From assembly GCF_020382885.2 (NCBI RefSeq), contig NW_025421230.1, positions 62,001 to 126,000 of the forward strand: a DNA stretch of 64,000 bases, read 5' to 3'. A program made the position numbers and the translations under genes. The notes beneath the pieces are model-generated. The model saw nothing but the letters and a program-made list of their open reading frames with translations, made no database searches and had not been told where the DNA came from. Of the stretch, positions 11,001 through 21,979 are shown piece after piece (positions within the stretch are counted from its first letter, which is position 1; each line of letters opens with the position of its first letter). Origin of the DNA: Scatophagus argus (taxonomy: Eukaryota > Chordata > Actinopteri > Scatophagidae).

Positions 11001-14000
11001 AGCAACTCTATTTTCCACTACCATAACCCACCAAACAATAATTCTGTACAAATTGGAAGACACCCTAGTTAGCAGACAGCACATAGGCATGGACCCAGTT
11101 TCTAAATAGTCAATCTAAAATCTTGAAGGGCTCCTCAACACAATTTGATTGAATATACATAGTACCAATTTATCTCAAGGAAATTCAATCGAATGCAACT
11201 GGACTTGGTTATTTGTCTTCGAAGAACCTTGACTAGGCTAGGACTAGTCCCAGGCTAGTCAAGCGAGCATGAACTGATGAAGCCTCTTGGATGAGAGGTG
11301 AAACATCTTCAAAGACAAATAACTAAGTCCAGTTGCATTCGATTGAATTTCCTTGAGATAATCATGACCTGGATGAATGAGAATATTCACAGGCTCATAG
11401 TACCAATTTACAACAAAAAGCCATCTCAGTGCATTTTGAATAGAAACAAACAAATAATCTCTGAGAGATGTTTGAACAACTGCTGTAACTGGTGATCCTT
11501 ACCAAGTGCAGCATCAATATGCTTTGGTGCCTCCTCTATGAACTGAGCATGTTTTATGGCCTTGACAAGTTTGTCTGAAGAACAAACAAACAAAAAACAA
11601 CTACTGTTCAGCACATATGTGTCTCAACTTAAATCACGAGATTTTCATCAATGGAGGTGAATACTGAACTTGCCAGACTTGGTACGTCGCACAAGGAGCT
11701 GGTGCCCAACAACATCTCTGCCAATGTCTCGGACACGTGCCCTAAGCTCCACTGTCAGGGCCTTGATTCCCCTTTCACCAAGCCTCATACAAGACGGCTT
11801 CATGTTGGACAGATATTTTAAGAATGCCAAAACATCCATTAAATATATCCGTTGGGTTGTGGGTTTGAACCCTCTTTGTTGCAGGTTGGCTACAAACCTT
11901 AAAGGTCAAAAATAAGCATTGGTTCATGTCCTCTCATAGTCAATAGACATGTCCTCTCATAGTCAATAGACCAGGGGTGGCCAACCCGCGGCTCCCGAGC
12001 CTCATGCGGCTCTTTAACTAGTTTCATGCGGCTCTTCAGGAGCTTTCACATGACATGCGTCAAATATGCTTGGCTGGTGTTGCCATTTATTCCCCCTACG
12101 GCTAGATGGCACGCTGACCAGGTAAGCCTGTTTGAGTGACGTGAAACGCGCGACGAGAATCCTTGGCGCAACATCATTTGCGTTGTAAACAATTTCCGTC
12201 AAGTTAGCTCTCAAAATGGCAGGGAAAAAAAGCACAGCCAAACGAAAATATGAAGAAGAACACAGGACGTTTTTGACAGAGTGGGAGAGTTTATATTTTT
12301 TTGTTGAACGTAATGGCAAGCCGATCTGCCTTATATGTCACGCAGCATTAGCGCATTTCAAAGCTTCAAATCTTCAGCGTCACTTCAGCTCACTCCATCC
12401 TAACATCGAACAGGAATTTCCAAAAGGAACTGAACTTCGCAAGCACAAGTTGGTCGCTTTGAAAAGTCAGGCAGAAAAGCAGATGCAGTTTTTCCAAAAA
12501 TTTACGAAACACTCGGAGACCGTAACGCTTGCATCATATCAACTGGCTTGGAACATAGCACGGGCTAAAAAGCCATACAACGAAGGGGACTTCATTAAAA
12601 AATGCCTCATTGACGCTGTTGAAATCTTGTCTTCTGAAGACGCCAAACTAAAACAGAGCGTATCAGACGTCCAACTGTCCCGCCACAGTGTTGAACGCAG
12701 AATATCAGATATTAATACGGCTGTTGAATCACAGTTGCACTCTGACCTTCAAGCATGTGCGTATTTTAGTGTGGCATTGGATGAGAGTTGTGACATACAG
12801 GACAAGCCTCAGTTGGCAATATTTGCACGGTCTGTGTCAAATGAATGTATGATCAAAGAAGAACTCCTTGATATTGTGCCATTAAAAGACAGAACCCGTG
12901 GCATAGATGTGAAAGAAACGATCTCTGTCTGCGAGTCTGTGTTTTCTACCCTGAAACACGTGAAATCAAAGCATCGATCTGTTCTGACTGACACTCATTT
13001 GAAAGAATTGCTTCGAGTGGCAACAACAGAATACAAGCCAGATTTGAAGAGGATTGTTCAAGATAAGGAATGCCAGAGGTCTCACTAAGCAGCATAGTAA
13101 GAGAAAAATGTTATTGAAAATTATTCTATTTTTGTTTGTGGACTTGCTTGAACTGAGTGTTTGTGTGTGTTTCTGACTAGTTGGCCACCCCTGCAATAGA
13201 CAATCAGATAATTCTTCAAATTTTGTAAACTTACCCTCTGACTCTTGAAATATCCTGCAGAAACAACAGATCTCCATTTGGTTTGGGGGAGTTTGCCATG
13301 AAGTGCAGGAAGTGGAACACATGAGTGGCACGCTGCTTTGCATTTTCCTGAACTTTCCTGGGAGGGTTGGCACCTTCCACATGGCCTTTAAAGTCTCTCA
13401 CCAGTTTCACTGAGGGACATGTAAATAAATAATTAGACATTACACAATGGTAAACATGTGCCAGTAAGATTCATAATCCTAAACATTTTGATAGAAATGT
13501 GATATTCACCATAAGAAGAGGCGTCTGATGCTGAATTTTTTGGCACACGCTTATATTTCATAACCTGGAAAAATATGAAATGAGTTGCACACATCCAAAC
13601 TTAATGTCCAGAACTGGTCATATTGATATGTAAGTAGAATGAAATGACCCTCACATTTGCACGCATTGTAGAAGAATGCAGCTGCTTCAGCTCATCATTT
13701 CGTTCAATTTCGCATTCAAGCAGCTGCCTTGTCACACGAAGCTCTGCAAAAAGATACTGGCAATTTTCACAACCATCTGCAGGTGTCCTTGGATGAAGGC
13801 GGTGTTTTTGTCTGACAGCGGAGCGGGGAGGTTTGCTGGCTAAGGATGAGGATGCTGTGGTAATCAGCGGCAAAGGTGAAAGAGCAGTGACAGCAGTTGG
13901 TGATGCTCTTGAAGGGGACATGGATGGTCCACAGTCAGTTGGTACTAGGCTCACAGAATCTGTGGCACCAAGTACAGTGGAGTCTACGTCTGTGTTACTT

Positions 14001-15262
14001 GGTGATGGCAAAGCTGAGAGAGTTGCACTGGTATTATCTGAAGGAGGAGGTGTTTCTGGGGCAGGTGTGGATGGCTCACAGTCAGTGGATCCTGGACCTA
14101 CAGAATCTGTTGCATGTATGGCAGTGGACAGAGATGATGCAGGTGTAAAGGTGGCTTTAGTATTACTGAGGGTCGTTGTCCTTTCAGACGCCCTTGCAGC
14201 TATCTCCCTTTCGACAGCCTCTTCAATGGCAGATTCATCCACTTCATCCATATGTGACACAATTGGTGGTTGGGGATGGCTGGCCCTCAACAGTGCCAGT
14301 TCCCTTGCAATGTACCTGTCCTTTGCCCTTTCCATATAAAGTTTAGCCATAGGTTTCTGAAAAAAAGTACAACATTGCTTTAAATGCAAATTTATTTTGT
14401 CTAACTCTGTTCTACGTCACAGTTTCATACCTTATGTCATATCATATCTACTTCTCCTTTGCTCTATTTTTAAGGACAACCAGCAAATCAATATAAATAC
14501 AGCAGTCAAATACATACCTTCAACCCATGGATCTTTAACAGATGCTTGTCAAGTCTGTTGATATGTTTAGAGTTGCATAACAGAACTGGACAGTCCAGAT
14601 TTGCCCTAAAGCTGGGGAAATGACACCAATGAAAAAAAGCATATTATCCAGAGAATAGGATATTGCCTTACTCAACAGCAAAACGTGGTAAAAGTCCCTG
14701 TATTAATTCATTAATTCAGTAATATTAAAAATGTTCCCATTCCATGTGTGTGTGTGTGTGTGTGTGTGAGAATGGTAATATTTCCAAAACACTTACTGTC
14801 TGTGAGCCAACTTGCTTAAAAGACTAAGCTCTTCTTTGTTTTTCACTTTCTCTGTGACTTTGAGATGCTGCATTATATCCGCGTATCTAAGTCCACAAAT
14901 TGGACACTGATGCCCAGCCGTTTGATTGCTGGGCCTTCTTCTGGGTTGAGGAGACTTTGCAGGCACAGGATTTTTCTGTGCTTCGGCCTCCTCTGGTCCC
15001 TGTGTTCAAATGGAAGAGATGGAAAAAATAACAAATTTTGTCAATCATGTCAAATTTTGCACTAGAATTAGGCAAATTGCTACTTTTTTTGTCCAAGAAA
15101 AAATGTTTTCAAATGTAGTGAAAGTGGCGTCATCTCACCTGATTGACAGTTGTTAAAATGTTTGGCTTGTTATTGCTGTCATCCTTATTACTATGCACAG
15201 AACTGAATTGCTGATGTTTGCACAATAACTGTCCTTGTTTGGAGATAATAGTAACTCAGACC
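8091..15262 (-). CDS. Tyrosine-recombinase-derived multi-exon gene with zinc-finger-like N-terminus
   Basis: Exons in transcription order: up to 15262-15139, 14999-14797, 14611-14518, 14356-13655, 13564-13510, 13409-13235, 11889-11674, 11574-11503, 10927-10758, 10660-10406, 10305-10218, 10135-9930, 9792-9628, 9541-9362, 9102-9058, 8813-8091; roughly 1,100 codons. Phases agree at every join but one (13235 to 11889, off by one, perhaps a missed small exon). Domains: Cys/His finger-like motifs (HQCPICGLRY; CPVLLC ... H ... H), a Ser/Thr-rich stretch with a coiled coil, a core-binding region (TTQRIYLMDVLAFLKYLS), then a recombinase catalytic region: Arg in ATTGHRKGVI, Arg in FNMLRSSVAT (its usual His is Asn), His in FMCHDPQTA and a candidate nucleophile Tyr in AKRFYQ. 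The tail has duplicated Asp/Glu-rich exons and 36-residue repeats. Normal splicing with an intact frame suggests a domesticated host gene, probably nuclear and DNA-binding. I recall similar fish proteins that databases label KMT5A-like, but no SET domain is seen. The start codon was not found. Confidence 0.7.
8118..8549 (-). repeat. 108-bp coding minisatellite, four full copies
   Basis: Four exact-spacing 108-bp units start at 8118, 8226, 8334 and 8442, and a partial fifth begins at 8550. Each encodes 36 residues on the minus strand (core RRRGQHGDKEVKAGRG), very basic and then acidic, near the end of the recombinase-derived gene's last exon. Unit length is a multiple of three, so copy number can change without breaking the frame. 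Confidence 0.92.
11972..13193 (+). mobile_element. Internally deleted hAT transposon with perfect 8-bp target duplication
   Basis: A 1,222-bp element bounded by 14-bp inverted ends (CAGGGGTGGCCAAC on the left, its complement on the right) and flanked by identical 8-bp duplications CAATAGAC at 11964-11971 and 13194-13201. It lies in an intron of the minus-strand recombinase-derived gene, in opposite orientation. A 22-bp tandem duplication of the flank (about 11927-11971) precedes it. The unmutated duplications suggest fairly recent insertion. Confidence 0.95.
12216..13088 (+). pseudogene. hAT transposase with central catalytic region deleted
   Basis: A 290-codon open frame inside the hAT element. 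It starts with a BED-like zinc finger (ICLICHAAL ... RHFSSLHP), continues through the region before the first catalytic Asp (SVALDESCDIQ), and then jumps from the segment after VKETIS to CESVFSTLKHVKSKHR, which belongs near the C-terminus of this transposase type (GTF2IRD2/ZBED5-related). The central DDE/insertion domain is missing. The product would keep DNA-binding ability but not transposition; whether it is made is unknown. Confidence 0.8.
14745..14768 (+). repeat. (TG)n microsatellite
   Basis: About twelve TG dinucleotides in an intron between two zinc-finger-like exons of the minus-strand gene, about 30 bases from the donor at 14797. Confidence 0.9.
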
Positions 15263-16020
15263 TCTATACTGTATTCACACCCTCTTCTCTCCTCTTCCCT
15301 CACTATTTTCACTAATCCTATCATTATCATATTAACTTCAAGGTTATGTTAATTCATGTGTTTCAGCACAAGTTAATTCATTTGATTTAAAAAATGTTCT
15401 TATTTTACATGTACAACTGCTGATGTACATACTGGCGTTTACATTTAGCATTAACATATTATATATTTCTAGAAGCATCTTTAAAACAGCTATAATAATA
15501 TGGTGAAATTGCTTCACATATATTTACTTCAGTTGATTCTGAGTGGATAGTGTAGCCACATGAGAGCTTATAAACAGGAAACTTAACATGTGAAGCCACG
15601 CAATAAAAGAAATACTGTCCTATAAAGTGGATATGTGTCTCCCTGGTGTTTCTTTTTATCAAGAGTAACTGACTACTTTCTATTGAACCCTCATGTTATA
15701 TTAATGCAATATAATTACAAAGCGACTATTTTTTTGTTATTATTGTCATTAGGCTTGCTCAATATATCCAGCTATGATAAGATAATATCAGACCACTGCA
15801 TGAAGACACGTTGTTACACATGCACCCTCTTCTCTCCCTGCAGGTTTCAGCAATGGAAGTATTTTATATTTATTATTATTTCATATTTGCTGGCTTTATG
15901 GGCTAAATATCAAATAGTAAGAGTTCACAGTAAAATTGATGTTCTTTGCTCACAATGACTATCGATCAGGCATGTCAAACTGGTCCTCAAAGGGCTGGTG
16001 TGGCTGCAGGTTTTTGTGCC
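15263..16020. other. Upstream of the recombinase-derived gene; nothing recognised
   Basis: AT-rich sequence without coding signal. The 5' end and promoter of the minus-strand gene should lie here or beyond, but no first exon with an ATG could be chosen. There is no CpG-rich stretch. Confidence 0.4.
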
Positions 16021-16023
16021 AAG

Positions 16024-16735
16024 CTGTGCATCTGTGCCTTGATATGGTTAGGTACAGATGAAGGATTTTTAATTTGAAATTTCTCTAAAATGACACAGTA
16101 CAAATAAGTGGTCTTCTCTGTGTCAGTAGTCAGAGATGTCTTCTAGCAAGACACATCAGGCATTCCCAGAAATTATGCAGCAATTTGTTTTTACAGCATC
16201 TCAAACTTTCAGAAATGTAACCATATCAAGGTATAGATGTAAGACTTTTAATTTGATATTTCTCCAAAATGATACAGTAAAAATGGTTGATAATGAATGA
16301 GGGAGTAGTCAGATGCTCCTGAGGTCAATAGTAACAACCATTACCAGAAATTCTGGAGCAATATGGTTTTACAGTATTTCAAAGGTAAGAAATGTAACCA
16401 TCTCAAGGTACAGATGTAGGACTTTTAATTTGAAATTTATCTAAAATGATACAGTAAAAATGAACGGCCTTCACTGTGTCAGTAGTCGGAGATGTCTTCT
16501 ACCAAGATACATCAGGCATTGCCAGAAATTATGCAGCAATAGGTTTTTACAGTATCTCAAAGGTAAGAAATGTAACCATAACAGGGTGCAGATGTAGGAC
16601 TTTTAATTTGAAACTTCTCCAAAATGATACAGTAAAAATTAATGGTCTTCACTGTGTCAGTAGTTAGAGATGTCTTCGACCAAGATACATCAGGGATCGC
16701 CAGAAATTATGGAGCAGTGTATTGTCATAACACCT
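16024..16735. repeat. Four-copy tandem repeat, unit about 178 bp
   Basis: The phrase TTTTAATTTGA recurs at 16068, 16247, 16424 and 16602 (spacings 179, 177, 178), and the whole unit is alignable: TTTAATTTGAAATTTCTC, AATGATACAGTAAAAAT, GTGTCAGTAGTC, AGAAATTATGCAGCAAT. Copy 2 is most diverged. Non-coding; no inverted ends seen. It stops about 100 bases before the hAT element at 16843. Confidence 0.85.
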
Positions 16736-16842
16736 GGATATCAAATTTTTCATTTGCTGTTTCCAACATCTTATTTTGAAAACCGGATGTCTTAATCCTG
16801 CCTGTCCGCTCGTTCGGGATCGTTTCTTTGCATGGCATAAAG

Positions 16843-17719
16843 CAGGGGTCGGCAACCCGCGGCTCTAGAGCCGCATGCGTCTCTTCAGCGCCTCCCTAGT
16901 GGCTCCCTGGAGCTTTTTCAAAAATGTATGAAAATGAAAAAAAAATATGGGGGAATATATATTTTGTTTTAATATGGTTTCTGTAGGAGGACAAACATGA
17001 CACAAACATTCTTAACGTTTTCCAATGCTGTAAAAATGTTTATAATAAATATTAAATTTCAACATTTCTGTCAACGACGATGTGCGTCATAGCCTGCGAC
17101 ACACGTTTCAGTGCGGCGCGGTGCCACGCAGGTGGCTGTTGTAAACGAACCGGCGGGTGTGTCATGGGCCATGGATCCCAAAGAGGAAAAGCGAAAGATA
17201 GCTGATGAGAACAGAGGATTCAAGGAAGAATGGACCGAATCATCTGCTTTCATTGCCGATTGCCTGCATGTTTGCTTTGTAATGAGAAGTTGTCAAATAA
17301 CAAAAAGAGTCATTTGGAAAGACATTTCCAGGGAAGGCATGCTAAATTTGCAGCAGACCACCCAGTTGGGAGTGAGAGGAAAAGTGCGATTGCTTTACTT
17401 TTGGAGAAATTAGAGGAGCGCAAAGATAGATTTAAGAAGTGGATTGCATCTCCAAACTCCACTTCTGCTGCTAGTTTTGTTGCAACCCGGGAGATAATAA
17501 CGCGTGGAAAACCGTTCACAGATGGTGAGTACATGGAGGATTCATTCATCAAATTGGTTATTTTGGTAAGCTAATATAGCTAATATACACTTACAGCCTG
17601 TGTTCCCTTCATATAAGGCTTATATAAGGCTTTTAATTTTTTTGCGGCTCCAGACAGATTTGTTTTTTGTTTTTTTTTGTTCAATATGGCTCTTTGAACA
17701 TTTTGGGTGCCGACCCCTA
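16843..17719 (+). mobile_element. Deleted hAT transposon with 8-bp target duplication
   Basis: Left end CAGGGGTCGGCAACC and right end the complement of TAGGGGTCGGCACCC; flanks GCATAAAG at 16835-16842 and 17720-17727 are identical. Inside, the N-terminal part of a ZBED-type transposase is readable in two frames (MDPKEEKRKIADENRGFKEE, then CLLCNEKLSNNKKSHLERHF with its finger cysteines and histidines), separated by a frameshift near 17255. The rest of the transposase is gone, so this is a non-autonomous copy. Confidence 0.92.
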
Positions 17720-17727
17720 GCATAAAG

Positions 17728-18701
17728 GCTAGAATACGCGGGTACTCTAATTTTAGTGTCGGCTGATTTGACCACGGAGACACGAACGTCGGCTAGTTTG
17801 ACCGCACTGTTATTTCTTCACTATGTGTTTTGGTTGGGTCAGAGTGTGTATATCAGGACAATAAAACATAAAACATAGCTATAAACATGGAACGACAAAA
17901 TCAGGTGAGCTAACTGACCTCTTCATACTTCATTATTTTCCTTTTCTGTAGCAGAACGCAGTGAAATCCGTTTTTTTGTTCTTCCTCAGTCGTCACTCAT
18001 CGGAAATTTCGCGATATTCAATTGCATCTCCATGACATATTGGAGAATCTCGCGATCGTACGTGCACGCCCGCTCAACAAAAACACATATGGGGGCGCCA
18101 AGGACCATGTATGCCGCCGTTTCTGAATTTAGATCCCTTATTAAATTGCACGGATTTGCTTAACCATCCTCCAAATAAGACTGGAAAATGTTCAATCATA
18201 ACTTTTGACGGACTTCTGCCGACTTCCACGGAAAAAAAAATCAGCTCTTATAAGCAGATGATGGAAGGCACACACCTGTGTACATGTCCCAGGTTCAAAT
18301 AATTCTGTCATTAATGGTAAAGAAAGTAAAAGGAAAACGGAAAGGGATGTGAAAAATGCACAGTTAGTACACATTAACTATGTGTACTGTAACTAAGTGA
18401 TTATTATTGCCTTATATCTTATAGGGTCGATATTCGTTATGAGTAGATCAAAATAAAGCACAGAATAAGCACATACACATATTGCAATAATGGCATTGTA
18501 ACAACTGCTGAATTACTCATAATTGTGTAAGGATGTAGTGCCAGTATTTTTTTAAATATCAAGTATAGTATAATTAATAACATTTCAGGGATCAAGTGCT
18601 TGACTTTTATAATAATTATATTTTAAAAGTGTAGGTGCAGTGACTACCCCTTTTGATTTTTTAAACATCTTAAGAACAAACATGTATTTCTGTATGTTGG
18701 A
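17728..18701. other. Unassigned sequence with a CpG-rich TCTCGCGA site
   Basis: No gene recognised. Around 17990-18120 CpGs are frequent and the palindromic promoter-type motif TCTCGCGA occurs at 18048-18055, with a related TTTCGCGA at about 18008. An ATG at 18108 in fair context opens a short frame (MYAAVSEF...). A promoter and first exon of a gene whose body lies in the gap is possible but unproven. Confidence 0.35.
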
Positions 18702-19200
18702 NNNNNNNNNNNNNNNNNNNNNNNNNNNNNNNNNNNNNNNNNNNNNNNNNNNNNNNNNNNNNNNNNNNNNNNNNNNNNNNNNNNNNNNNNNNNNNNNNNN
18801 NNNNNNNNNNNNNNNNNNNNNNNNNNNNNNNNNNNNNNNNNNNNNNNNNNNNNNNNNNNNNNNNNNNNNNNNNNNNNNNNNNNNNNNNNNNNNNNNNNNN
18901 NNNNNNNNNNNNNNNNNNNNNNNNNNNNNNNNNNNNNNNNNNNNNNNNNNNNNNNNNNNNNNNNNNNNNNNNNNNNNNNNNNNNNNNNNNNNNNNNNNNN
19001 NNNNNNNNNNNNNNNNNNNNNNNNNNNNNNNNNNNNNNNNNNNNNNNNNNNNNNNNNNNNNNNNNNNNNNNNNNNNNNNNNNNNNNNNNNNNNNNNNNNN
19101 NNNNNNNNNNNNNNNNNNNNNNNNNNNNNNNNNNNNNNNNNNNNNNNNNNNNNNNNNNNNNNNNNNNNNNNNNNNNNNNNNNNNNNNNNNNNNNNNNNNN
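18702..19200. other. Assembly gap (499 N)
   Basis: All bases are N. The right edge resumes in GA-rich L2-associated sequence; (GA)n and repeats are a likely cause of the gap. Confidence 1.
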
Positions 19201-19220
19201 GAGGCAGACAGGACAGAGAG

Positions 19221-19265
<45 letters not shown>

Positions 19266-20486
19266 ATACAACATCATAAAATACAAAGGACAAACATGAC
19301 AGGTTGTTATAATTGAAATTCTGAAGACTATGTATTGTATGTATTTGTTTTTTAGCTGATATGTTGTTTAAGTTAGTTCTAATAGCACTACATAGAATAA
19401 AGACATGGGCAGATGTTGACAGTAGACATTGGGTTTGTCAGAGGGCCGGATGCAGTTCAACATGTAGATCTGGATGGAGAGAGACCTGCAGAAAGATACA
19501 GAGAGAGAAAGAAAGGGAGGGAGAGACACAAAACTACGAGGACAACTGGTCACACAGTTAGTGACATAAAATAATGAATATATGTTAATCTGATGAGGGG
19601 AGAGGAGGGGAAAGGAAGAAGAGGAGAGGAGGTGGGGGAGTAGAGATGATGGTGGTATTGGGGAGGAGGGGGAGCTGCTTGGTGGATCATGTTTGTGTCC
19701 CCCAGCATCATAGGCCTATAGCAGCATAGCTATGATAGAGATTAAAGATTAACAGTTAGTCACACCTGTTCTACCTGTGGCTGTCTGTCAAGAAGTGACT
19801 GTAACTATGCCTACCAGCCCTACACACTTTGTTTGAGGCTAACTATATGCTTTACTAAACAGAAAGGTTTTAAGTCTAGTCTTAAAAGTGGAGGTGGTGT
19901 CTGCCTGTCAAACCCAGATTGGCAACTGGTTCCACAGTAAAGGTGCCTAAATGCTTGTCCTCCCGTTCTACTTTTAGGAATTCTGGGAACTGCCTTCAGG
20001 CAGGAGGTTACGGTCCATTCAGACCAAAACCTCACGCCACAAGAACAGTTTCTTCCCCTGTGCTGTTAGACTGTTGAACACCAACTGACTAACATGCTGC
20101 CCTGCACCTTAGTAACCAATTTTTGCTCATGTCATTATCCACCTGCTGTTCATTTGCACTTTACCTCACCCACTTGCACTATACTCCACCCTGCACTACC
20201 TCACTTTTGGACTATCTCCAGAACCATACTTATTTTACTTATTTTATTTTGTGTTGCCTTGTTCTATTTTATTTTATTTTATTTTATTTTATTTTATTCT
20301 TCTATTATATGTTACTTGTTACGTTCTGTGTTTGCACCAATCACCAAGACAAATTCCTGGTACTGTGAAACCTCTTCACTTACAATGGCAATAAAGTCTT
20401 TCTAATTCTGAAGTAAACCTACACTCTGTGATCTGAGTGTTCTATTGGGAATATATGTGACTATTAGATCCTATAGGTACGATGGG
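19201..20486 (-). mobile_element. L2 LINE 3' region, interrupted by another LINE
   Basis: Begins with a (GA)n tract at about 19226-19261, then matches the reverse complement of 61675-61930 and, further on, the minus-strand L2 at 58600-58930 (GCATAGGCCTATAGCAGCATAGCTATGATAGA; TTGGCAACTGGTTCCACAG). At 19993/20411 the match is split by an inserted LINE end and then resumes at AAGTAAACC. Non-coding apart from remnants of the L2 C-terminus. Confidence 0.85.
19994..20410 (+). mobile_element. 5'-truncated LINE 3' end nested in L2
   Basis: The first bases encode the C-terminal signature of Rex/CR1-like ORF2 (SGRR-like, then NSFFPCAVRLLNTN). The 3' UTR contains a (TTTTA)n run at about 20258-20297 and ends CAATAAAGTCTTTCTAATTCTG. 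The uninterrupted L2 site at 58848-58860 (GGGAACTGCAAGTAAACC) shows the insertion boundary precisely. No clear target duplication. Confidence 0.85.
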
Positions 20487-20489
20487 GCT

Positions 20490-21100
20490 AGTCCAATTCC
20501 CTCATGGTTGGTCTGTAATCTCTGCAAAATGTTCAAATTCTCTCACCCACTGAGTTGAATTCTTCTCTGGGGGGGCAGGCAAGAAATGGCATCAGTAAGG
20601 TCTGCCTCTGTCCATGGGCGGTGGACCAACATTACCCCGCTGGGTCCTGCCACCTTCATCATTGGGTATGACTGTTCAGCGGGGGTTTCTGTGGGGGTTT
20701 CTGGCAAAGGGGGCCTGGCGTCATGCCGTATTACTTCTTCCCCTTCTGCTTTCGGTTGCTTGACCACCCTCATCTTGCTTCTAGTGCCATCTGCTGGTCC
20801 CCTGCTGCTGGCCCCTGCTCCATCCTGCTGTGATGCTGGGGAAGGCTCTTGTGGTGCAGCAGCTGGGTTGTATGGTGGTGGTGGAGCGGAGTCCAGATCA
20901 GGATGGATCTTCCCAAGATTCAGCTCGGAAAGAAGAGGAAATTGTTTGTTAATATGTTGTGCGTGTGTGTGATTTTTGTTCTATCGCTCCCTTTTCCTTC
21001 TCATCTTTCCTAATCTGTCCCTTTAGCTGCTGTCTCTTCCTTTTCTGACTTTCCTCCATCCACATGGCATATGCTTTCCAATCTGCTTTAAAGGGTGTGA
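20490..21100 (-). mobile_element. Degenerate retroviral-type gag remnant
   Basis: On the minus strand, a Lys-rich stretch ending in a coiled segment (DWKAYAMWMEE) is followed, in another frame, by a proline-rich linker containing a PPPY late-domain motif (about 20885) and then by the start of a capsid-like domain (LVHRPWTEADLTDAISCLP). Such an arrangement is typical of Gag from endogenous retroviruses and related LTR elements. Frameshifts near 20940 and 20575 break it. No pol, env or LTR is seen next to it, so it is an isolated fossil. Confidence 0.55.
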
Positions 21101-21979
21101 AAAGGCACAGAAGGAGGGGCTTTTCCCTTGAGTGCACCTTTTTCCCTTTGCTAGCTCTGCAGTATCCACGGTATCAAGGATCAGGTAATACTGTGTGTAC
21201 TTTGCAGCAGATCCTAAAAATGTTCTTTGTGTATGATTACAGTTAAGATTCCTACATTGCAGGATTCTACAAGAGACCACAAGAGGAGTTGACAATATGG
21301 CTCAACCCAGGGAAAGTCTAAGAACTTTATGATATATATTAAATATACTTACATGTAATATTAGCCAGTTCAGGTTTAAATCAGAAAAGAGAACAACTGT
21401 ATGCACTGTTGTATTAGAGCACTACCAGACTGTTAAAATGGTAATCATAATAATGGCAATGCCTATAATTCTAACAATGTTAATGTCCAATAATAGAAGA
21501 AAGCTATAAATGAAGGTAAATGTCCTTTCATGCAAGTAATCTGGCACTCTGTGTCCCTATGAATTGATGTTCCACAACTTATGTAATGTAGTACTGACAG
21601 CTTTATTGAACAAAGTGTAAGAGATGGGGAAACACACAGAATAACAGCACAAAGTATCATTGAACATGTTTAAGAATGAAAAGTAATAAAAATAAATGCT
21701 ATTTACAATCTGAACAGGACAGAATGGATTTTGTGTGTGTTTATATTTTATGTCCCTGAGTGTGTTGGCCACAGAGTGTGCAGGTGGGGAGATTTTGTAC
21801 CGGCAAAACCTTGATTCCTTGGAGGAGGTGCATGGGGCCTGGAATGTGTGCCCAAATGCAGTCCTTTCCACTCCACACCTATAGGTAGAGTCACAGTCAA
21901 TGTGAGGTTAACTGAGTAAATAATTTCAAGTTTGTTACATTACACTTCATTTAGCAGACGCTTTTGAACGCCTTGAATT

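Noticed and set aside
12216-13088. A host ZBED/GTF2IRD2-like gene
   Set aside because: The frame lies entirely inside a hAT element with terminal repeats and an 8-bp target duplication, and lacks the catalytic centre.
18585-19299. Four open frames of more than 200 codons spanning 18.6-19.3 kb
   Set aside because: They run through the N gap and the (GA)n tract and have no real sequence content.
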